From Chloroflexota bacterium (GTDB taxonomy: Bacteria > Chloroflexota > Dehalococcoidia > Lucifugimonadales > VXLM01), in contig JAPOPA010000093.1 in the NCBI GenBank assembly GCA_026713145.1, positions 1 to 43,750 of the forward strand: DNA of 43,750 nucleotides. The letters run 5' to 3'. The translations under genes and the position numbers were made by a program. How positions within the stretch are numbered: position 1 is the first letter of the stretch; every line of letters begins with the position of its first letter. Below the pieces are notes generated by a model, which saw only the letters and a list, made by a program, of their open reading frames with translations, did no database searches and was not told the DNA's origin. This document shows, piece by piece, positions 37,476 through 43,750 of the stretch.

Positions 37476-38621
37476 TTGAAGGCAGATCACGGGAGCACCA
37501 TCAAGTTGAACGGGCAAAAATACCGGTTGGGAATCATAGGGCTGGGGCCGGTCGCTATTCGCAAGCTTCCGTCCGAAGACCTGCCCACCGTCATCCAAGC
37601 GGCGATGAAGGCGGCCGAGAAGCCGGCATTCGTTCCCTTCGGTGACCGCGTGATGGTATCCCACGTTTGGTCCATCGGCCACGTGCCGGAAATCGAGATC
37701 GCCGCTGGCTGTGACTTGGATCCCGCTCGGCGCGAACGCTTCCGCGACAACTGGAACGAGAGATGGTCCAACGCGCGAATGTACAGCGATTACCACGAGA
37801 TGCTGGCTAAGGAGGATCTTGACATCGTCACGGTGGCTACGCCGGAACACCTCCACGCCGAACCCACGGTGGCGGCGGCGCAATCCGGCGTCCGGGCCAT
37901 TTTCTGCGAGAAGCCCATTGCCACGAACGTGGAGGACGCCGATCGCATGATCGCGGCCTGCGAGGCGAACGGGGTGGTCCTCTCGGTCGACTACACCCGG
38001 CGGTGGAGTCCGGCGTTCCATATGGTCCGCGACGCCATCAGATCGGGTGCTATCGGCGAGTTGAGCACGATGTCCGCTTCTTTCGGCGGTATGCAGGCAT
38101 GGATGTTCAGGAGCGGATCGCACCTCCTTGATGCGATGGTATTTTTCACGGAGGCGAACCCCGTGAAGGTTTCGGCCCACCTCGAAGACGGCTACGACGA
38201 CTGGGACGTGTACAGGGGAACGGGTGGAGGCAACGCCACGGAGCGCGATCCGGGCGCCACGGGGTACGTCGTATTCGACAACGGCGTCCGGGCCTTCTAT
38301 TCGTGCCTTAAGAACACCCCGGACTCAACGCGAGACGTGATTATCACCGGCACGAAAGGTACGATCAAGTTCAAGTTCGATGGCGAGTCGGCGGAACTCC
38401 AGTTAACCGATCCTGACTACGCCTACAACACGATCCATACGACGCTGACGCCCGACATACACCGGTCACGGGGAATCGAGGCGTCCTACCGGGAGATCGT
38501 AGACAACCTCGCCAACGGCACGGAGAGCACCTCCCCGGCGCGAGACGCCAGGAAGTCCGTGCAAATCATGGCGGGCTTCCTACGGTCGCATCAAGAGGGC
38601 GGTAGGCTGGTGAACGTTTAG
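37476..38621 (+). CDS. Gfo/Idh/MocA family oxidoreductase
   Basis: YRLGIIGLGPVAIRKL...LAKEDLDIVTVATPEHLHAEPTVAAAQSGVRAIFCEKPIATNVEDADRMIAACEANGVVLSVDYTRRWSP. Confidence 0.9.
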   Translation: MKADHGSTIKLNGQKYRLGIIGLGPVAIRKLPSEDLPTVIQAAMKAAEKPAFVPFGDRVMVSHVWSIGHVPEIEIAAGCDLDPARRERFRDNWNERWSNARMYSDYHEMLAKEDLDIVTVATPEHLHAEPTVAAAQSGVRAIFCEKPIATNVEDADRMIAACEANGVVLSVDYTRRWSPAFHMVRDAIRSGAIGELSTMSASFGGMQAWMFRSGSHLLDAMVFFTEANPVKVSAHLEDGYDDWDVYRGTGGGNATERDPGATGYVVFDNGVRAFYSCLKNTPDSTRDVIITGTKGTIKFKFDGESAELQLTDPDYAYNTIHTTLTPDIHRSRGIEASYREIVDNLANGTESTSPARDARKSVQIMAGFLRSHQEGGRLVNV

Positions 38622-38640
38622 GCAACCACCTAAGAATCTT

Positions 38641-39801
38641 CTAGGGTGAATTAGACGGGCGATAGACCGTTGTGTTGGAATAAAAGTCGGACCAGGCGAA
38701 CCAGAAGAGCTGGAAGCTTGGCAGCATCGTCAGGCGCTCGCCTTTGAGCGGGCCGGATGTAGCCCTGCCGTCCAGCTTGTTCCAAACGGAGTTCGTCTGC
38801 TCGTCGACCATTTGCAGGGGCTCGTCGCCCTGTCTAAAGGCGAGTGTCCTGCCTGCAACGGTGCGGTCGAATACGGTCGACAGGTAGCTGTACTCGTCGA
38901 ATACTGCGACGATACTCGTCTCGCCGAGGGTGTCGTTGATGACCTTGTTGCGAAAGAGGTCGCCCAGGGAGTAGGCCCGCGCGTTTTCCCCAAGAGCCAC
39001 TCCCAGGACAATATCCTTTCTGTCGAAGCGGCGGTCGCGATTGACCTCGCCGAACGCTCCGATTGCGTCGGGATCGAGGTAGTAGTCCTCGTAACTGTCG
39101 TAAATTGGCCGTGAGCTGCCGGTGTCCAAGAACAGAGTGTCGGGGTGTTCCGTCTTCCAAGCACCCCATGAGACCATCACGGATGGGACGAAAGTCAGTT
39201 CCGTATCACGTTTGGGGCCGTCGACGGCGCGACCGAGGAACTGGCTCCACCGCGACTCGGTCTCGCGGTCGTACATTACGAGGGAATTGAGGATCAGGGT
39301 GCCGTCAACCCCGAAAGTGAGCGTCTCGCCGTCCACCGTTCGGGCATAAACTATGCCCGTCTTGCAAAGCGGTCACCACGTGACGGCGATGGGTGTACCT
39401 CCAACGGTGTCGTTCACGATCTCCCGGCTGCTCAAATACGAGACTGAGTACGCCACGCTCTCGTCTCCGATGGCCACGCCAATCACGGAGGAGGTATCGA
39501 GGACTTGCTCACCTACATCGCCAGCAGGAAGATGGATGGGGTTGAATACGGCAGGAATGAGATCGCGGGGTACGGTGCGAACGACAGGAGCAGTACGACC
39601 ATCGACGAGTCGGACGTTCCCTCTGCGAGGAGGAGCGTCGAGTGTTGTTGTCGGCGTGGTGGTCGAAAACGGTGTTTCTACTGGAGCAACGATTGTTGTC
39701 TTGTCGGGTTCGACAAGGCCGTCAGCCGACTGTTCGGGTGCCCCGCAAGAAAGTGTGAGGGCGAAGAGCAGCAATACCGGAATAGTCAGGCAACGGTTCA
39801 T
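38641..39801 (-). CDS. DUF3179-family lipoprotein, candidate selenoprotein with in-frame UGA (Sec143) at 39375..39373
   Basis: Track ORFs 39373..39840 and 38641..39336 are in the same frame, separated only by TGA. Readthrough gives ...IVNDTVGGTPIAVTW-U-PLCKTGIVYARTVDGETLTFGVDGTLILNSLVMYDRETESRW..., a continuous DUF3179 domain. Lipobox LTLSCGAP at N-terminus. Confidence 0.85.
39341..39375 (-). promoter_or_regulatory. Putative bacterial SECIS element downstream of in-frame UGA
   Basis: Minus strand: TGA-CCGCTTTGCAAGA-CGGGCATA-GTT-TATGCCCG; perfect 8-bp stem, G first in the apical loop, loop begins 21 nt after UGA. Confidence 0.78.
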
Positions 39802-39924
39802 ATCAGGCTGGCGACATCGGAAGCGGAGCGTTCCCGTCATGCCCAGCCTACTCCATACGTACCTTGCGTGGCTAGACGTTACGAGAACACTCTCGATATC
39901 TCGATACGGCCATACAAAGAAACA

Positions 39925-39952
39925 AGCCCCGTGGGTATAAACCCACGGGGCT
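39925..39952 (-). terminator. Rho-independent terminator of the collagen-like lipoprotein gene
   Basis: Perfect 12-bp stem AGCCCCGTGGGT / ACCCACGGGGCT with 4-nt loop; minus-strand downstream TTGTTTCTTTG. Confidence 0.85.
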
Positions 39953-39975
39953 CATCGGTTGCTGACTAAGTCAGA

Positions 39976-40929
39976 CTACTTACAGACGTCCGAACCTGAA
40001 CCGGACACGACCAGCAATGGGGCCGTTGCCTCAGTGCCTCGAATGCCTGCTACCTTGATCCCGTAAAGGCCAGGCTCTGTGTCTGCTTCTATTCCGATGT
40101 CGGCCATTAGGGCGCCTCGATCGTTGGCGACTGCGCTGCCAATTGAGGCCTGGACGGGCGCACCATCAGCCTGAGAACCGGTCACGAGGAAGAAGTTGCT
40201 AGACTCGCCAGCCTTGAAGCCGGAACCCAAGATGCTGACTTCCGATCCAGCCATGACACACCCCGCAGTGAGGCTCGCATCAACCGTAACCGGCGGAGCG
40301 GGCGGGCGGATGACAACAGGAGGCGTCGAAGCCACGACCGAAGCCGGGGCGCTTGCGAAGCTCCTGTCGGCTCCTTGAACCATAACCGTCACGGCATCAA
40401 GGGCCAGCAACTGATCCATTGTTCGCGCAACGCCGGCGACAGCGCTCAGCGGGCCAGCCACGACCACCTCGAACGCGCCGCCACCGTTGGCGGTTGCGAA
40501 GCCGAGGTTCGGGTCACGTCCACCCTGCAGGTCGAAGTACACCTGAACAGGCTCGAACGGCTGGAAGCCGGAGCCCCAGATTGTCAGACCCTGATCAAGG
40601 TAGATGGGGTTGCTGCTAATTGCCACACCAGCGCCGGGCGAAACACCCGGAGGTCCCTGAGGACCTGTAGGCCCAGCGAGTCCAGGCTCGCCGGGGAGTC
40701 CAGGCTCACCGGGGTTACCGGGGTTACCGGGGAGGCCGGGGACACCCGGAGGGCCCGGAGGGCCCGCAGGGCCCTGTGGCCCAGGATTACCGGGATTGCC
40801 AGGCTCACCGGGATTGCCAGGAAGACCTGACTTACCCGCAGGCCCTTGACAGGCCGCCAAGAACAGCAACGCGAATACCGAAGCAAGCACCATTACCATG
40901 ATGCTCCGTGGAGCTTTTTCCATTTTCAT
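39976..40929 (-). CDS. Collagen-like (Gly-X-Y) lipoprotein with C-terminal IPT/Ig-like domains
   Basis: Lipobox FALLFLAAC followed at once by 23 uninterrupted Gly-X-Y triplets; then [34 protein letters not shown] and [20 protein letters not shown]. Confidence 0.9.
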   Translation of the reverse strand: MKMEKAPRSIMVMVLASVFALLFLAACQGPAGKSGLPGNPGEPGNPGNPGPQGPAGPPGPPGVPGLPGNPGNPGEPGLPGEPGLAGPTGPQGPPGVSPGAGVAISSNPIYLDQGLTIWGSGFQPFEPVQVYFDLQGGRDPNLGFATANGGGAFEVVVAGPLSAVAGVARTMDQLLALDAVTVMVQGADRSFASAPASVVASTPPVVIRPPAPPVTVDASLTAGCVMAGSEVSILGSGFKAGESSNFFLVTGSQADGAPVQASIGSAVANDRGALMADIGIEADTEPGLYGIKVAGIRGTEATAPLLVVSGSGSDVCK

Positions 40930-41164
40930 TTCGCCCCCTAACTACAGGATTTCTGAGTCTCTGGACTCTTTACCGGTCAAGCACCCTACCCCGCCGCTTT
41001 TTAGGAAGATATAACGCGCCAAGACGGTGCTCTAACGGCGGCCTTATCATATTGAGGTCATATGGTGTTGTCAACCCCTTGCCGCACAAATACGGCCTAG
41101 TTTCAGTTGGCTGGGCCCGTATTCGCTGCATAGGGGTCATGCAAGGCGCAAATGGGGGCGCGGC

Positions 41165-41193
41165 TTGTTCCGTCGGCGGGACGATGCTATAGT
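41165..41193 (+). promoter_or_regulatory. Candidate promoter for the tRNA-Arg pair
   Basis: TTGTTC - 17 bp - TATAGT just upstream of tRNA-Arg(CCG). Confidence 0.5.
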
Positions 41194-41206
41194 TTTTCGT
41201 GTGCCC

Positions 41207-41281
41207 GCCCCCGTAGCTCAGTGGATAGAGCACCGGCCTCCGGAGCCGGGTGCGTGGGTTCGAGTCCCGCCGGGGGTACCA
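41207..41281 (+). tRNA. tRNA-Arg (anticodon CCG), CCA encoded
   Basis: Cloverleaf with CCGGC-CTCCGGA-GCCGG anticodon arm and GTGGG-TTCGAGT-CCCGC T-arm. Confidence 0.94.
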
Positions 41282-41321
41282 CCCTGATTCCATCTACTAA
41301 CCCAGACTCATTAGCTGACAT

Positions 41322-41398
41322 GCCCCTGTAGCTCAGGCGGATAGAGCAACGGTTTCCTAAACCGTGTGTCGCCGGTTCGAGTCCGGCCAGGGGTACCA
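41322..41398 (+). tRNA. tRNA-Arg (anticodon CCT), CCA encoded
   Basis: Cloverleaf with ACGGT-TTCCTAA-ACCGT anticodon arm and GCCGG-TTCGAGT-CCGGC T-arm. Confidence 0.94.
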
Positions 41399-41443
41399 CC
41401 TCTTTTGGCTTCGCCGAGTATCCAGCGGTCTGCCCACCCGCCA

Positions 41444-42538
41444 CTAGGCGTGGACGGTCTCGACCAGGTCGGTCATCAGGGCGCTCATAAATTCAACACC
41501 TGCGATGGTACGACCGTACTCCATGCGAACGGGCCCGATTGCGCCGATTACGCCGTTCATATCCCCGGGGATGCCGTAGCGTCTCAACACTACACTTAGT
41601 GGCCTGAGCATGTCACCGGCGTTTTCCCTTCCAATTACGACGCGGATCACCGATCCCTCGGGCGCCTGCGCCAATACGGAGCGGCCCAGTGAGCCGTCTT
41701 CCACGCTTCGAATTACGATTTCGAGAGTGTCCTTGTCTTCGAATTCGGGTTGGGAGAGAAGATTCCTCATACCGGCAAGAAAGTGATCATTGTAGCGAGA
41801 GGCCTCTTCCTCGCGCAGGATGTCTACGGTGGTATCGACGACGTCCTCCTCAGCCGCCGAGAGTTCGAGGGGATTCGATTCGATCTCGCGCGAAGACTTG
41901 CCCCTTAGGAGGGTGTTTAGCTTGTTGGAGATCGTCTGCATCTCGACGGGCGGGACAGGGGTCTCAAAGCGAACGAACTGCTGCCTCACCTTCGCTTGTT
42001 CGAGGACAATGATCAGGAGGCCGAGAACGTCCTTGAGCGACACCAGCTCGATATGTCGAATCCTTGTCTCATCCGACGATGGGAAGGTGGCAATTGCCAT
42101 GTTCCCGACGAGGCCGGCCAGAACGGCGGCGGCCTCATTCCGCCACTCATCGATATCCCGCTCAGCCTCGCTCAACCGTTGCTTGGCGGCGGACTGCACT
42201 TTCGACGGCAGATGAGAATGTCCGTCGCCTGAGATCGTCTCTACGTGGAGGCGATAGGCCTTGTCGAGTGGAACGGCGCCCGCAGAAGGGTGAGGTCGAG
42301 TGAGGAACCCGTTCTGTTCGAGATCCATGACGTCGTTGCGGATGGTCGCCGAGCTGACGCCGAGACCGTGCCGTCGCGCTAGGGCTTCGGACGCGACGGG
42401 CGTTGCCTCGCGAATGTAGTCACTGACGATGAGGTTGAGGATGGTACGTTCTCGGAATGACAGGAACACGTCGTCGGATGTCCTCGCGAGAGTCTTGGTT
42501 GTATGTCGAATGTAGCACCGGGATTTGGGCGGTGTCAA
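41444..42538 (-). CDS. hrcA: Heat-inducible transcription repressor HrcA
   Basis: LSFRERTILNLIVSDYIREATPVASEALARRHGLGVSSATIRNDVMDLEQNGFLTRPHPSAGAVPLDKAYRLHVE; C-terminal GAIGPVRMEYGRTIAGVEFMSALM. True start probably downstream of 42538. Confidence 0.93.
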   Translation of the reverse strand: MTPPKSRCYIRHTTKTLARTSDDVFLSFRERTILNLIVSDYIREATPVASEALARRHGLGVSSATIRNDVMDLEQNGFLTRPHPSAGAVPLDKAYRLHVETISGDGHSHLPSKVQSAAKQRLSEAERDIDEWRNEAAAVLAGLVGNMAIATFPSSDETRIRHIELVSLKDVLGLLIIVLEQAKVRQQFVRFETPVPPVEMQTISNKLNTLLRGKSSREIESNPLELSAAEEDVVDTTVDILREEEASRYNDHFLAGMRNLLSQPEFEDKDTLEIVIRSVEDGSLGRSVLAQAPEGSVIRVVIGRENAGDMLRPLSVVLRRYGIPGDMNGVIGAIGPVRMEYGRTIAGVEFMSALMTDLVETVHA

Positions 42539-42842
42539 GGAAGGGTGCCGGGGACCGGGTGGCGGTCATCGTTGGTCGGGACGGAAGGAGGCCCATAACG
42601 CCCTTAGACAGGCATCTAAGTACCTCTGGGGAAACTTCCTCCCTGTATCGCACCCCCCGGGCTGGGGAGAGACTGTGGGTGATTCTTCGGCAGTTACTGA
42701 CTCCCATGCACGGCCCCTCGCGCGGGGCATAGCCCTGCCCACGGCGAACGGAGTGAGGAATGAAACAAGCCGATTACGCGTCCGTTTTAGCGCCTAGGCT
42801 CAGAATGGGCCACTAGGAAACGTCCCGCTGACCTTGCCGGGG

Positions 42843-43750
42843 CTAAAGACGGCGGCGTCTTCGGACCTGGCGGGCTCCGTAGAGAAGACCCACGGGAGCA
42901 ATGAGCATGAGCAAGGATCCGACTCCGGAGGACAGCGGCGCTGAACCGGTGCAGGAGCAGGTACCACCTGCCGGTTCCGGCATCGGGACTTCCGTCGGTG
43001 CTGGCGTGGCGGTCACGACAATAACCTCAGGGCTCGGAGGCGCAGCGGACGCTTCAGGCGTGTTCGTTGGAGCGAGCGTCGGTATCGGCGTCCGGGTGGG
43101 ACGCAGGGTGGCCGTCGGCGTCGGTGTCGGCGGAGGAGTCGCACTGGCAGTTGGAGTGGGCGGCCCGGGCGTATCCGCCGGCTGAGGGCTAGGCGTAGGC
43201 GTGGGCGTATTCGTCGCCGGCGCGACCGTCGGTTCCGGGTCAGCTTCGGGTGTGGATGTCGGCTCCACCGTGGGAGTAGGATACCCGATGAATATGATCT
43301 CGAAGCTGGTCTTCCGAGCGCCGCTCTCGAAAGTATCGAGAGAGACCGACTTGAAGCCGTTCATAAAGAACTCGATCGGTTGACCGATGAAACTCGAACT
43401 CCCCGGAGCAATAACGAGGTTCTGATAGCCCTGGCCAACAATGGCGGCAGGCAGGGACTCGTAGGAGGTGCCGATGCGTGCCGTCAGCACCGAACCGGGA
43501 GGGATGGTCGCCAGGCCGGCAATTGTCAAGGCACCCGAGTATATCGCCGGTTGCGCGGTCAGCGGCGTGGGCGTGAAGGTGGGCTCCACGACGACCGGAG
43601 GCATGGTCGCAACTACCACGGGCGTGGCGCTCGCTACCATGGGCACGGCGGGGGGCGAAGAGTCCTCCCGGACCGGGGGTGGGGGCGGGGTGGCCAGATG
43701 CGGGGAGGGGAGCACGGTCCCCCACTTTGATGCGTTGCCGCGGGGGGGGG
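42843..43750 (-). CDS. Pro/Thr-rich surface protein with C-terminal TM anchor, N-terminus truncated by window edge
   Basis: Frame stays open to the window end. GALTIAGLATIPPGSVLTARIGTSYESLPAAIV...YPTPTVEPTSTPEADPEPTV...PTPTPTATLRPTRTPIPT; C-term GGTCSCTGSAPLSSGVGSLLMLIAPVGLLYGARQVRRRRRL. Confidence 0.72.
   Translation of the reverse strand, partial: PPRGNASKWGTVLPSPHLATPPPPPVREDSSPPAVPMVASATPVVVATMPPVVVEPTFTPTPLTAQPAIYSGALTIAGLATIPPGSVLTARIGTSYESLPAAIVGQGYQNLVIAPGSSSFIGQPIEFFMNGFKSVSLDTFESGARKTSFEIIFIGYPTPTVEPTSTPEADPEPTVAPATNTPTPTPSPQPADTPGPPTPTASATPPPTPTPTATLRPTRTPIPTLAPTNTPEASAAPPSPEVIVVTATPAPTEVPMPEPAGGTCSCTGSAPLSSGVGSLLMLIAPVGLLYGARQVRRRRRL

Noticed and set aside
39336-39375. DUF3179 gene as a simple nonsense pseudogene or two separate genes
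   Set aside because: Frame is intact on both sides, the TGA falls on the conserved Cys, a SECIS-like hairpin follows at the right distance, and SelB is encoded nearby.
40970-41444. ORFs 40970..41293 and 41187..41444 (RRDSNPRTRLRRPVLYPLSYGG; GLEPATHGLGNRCSIRLSYRG)
   Set aside because: Antisense of the two tRNA-Arg genes, typical tRNA-derived false ORFs.
42480-42600. CIRCE operator upstream of hrcA
   Set aside because: No TTAGCACTC-N9-GAGTGCTAA-like inverted repeat could be found there.
43742-43750. Terminal poly-G run
   Set aside because: Likely contig-end or sequencing artefact rather than a biological element.

Overview
43.75 kb high-GC bacterial window. The gene content (KorAB, LprG-like lipoproteins, HrcA, PTPTP-stalk surface proteins) suggests a Chloroflexota/SAR202-type genome, but this is inference. 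About 40 protein-coding genes, three tRNAs and several intrinsic terminators are supported. The strongest discovery is a candidate selenoprotein. A DUF3179-family lipoprotein (38641..39801, minus) is split by one in-frame TGA exactly where the family's W-C-P-L-C motif has its first Cys, giving W-U-P-L-C. The TGA is followed 13 nt later by a perfect 8-bp hairpin with a GUU loop, which fits the bacterial SECIS layout. The Sec-specific elongation factor SelB is encoded in the same window (30576..32456). Other notable items: a RelBE/ParE-type toxin-antitoxin cassette bounded by a 21-bp duplication of the tRNA-Gly 3' end; a BrkB/YihY membrane protein with about nine exact 22-residue repeats at its N-terminus; a CXXXY-type CcmE; a lipid-anchored collagen-like protein with 23 Gly-X-Y triplets; an LprG-lipoprotein/MFS pair resembling mycobacterial LprG-P55, preceded by an unlisted 51-aa zinc-ribbon ORF; a DUF433/PIN-like toxin-antitoxin pair; and a possible ~80-nt stand-alone transcript upstream of korAB. 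No searches were run. All family calls are from reading the sequences.
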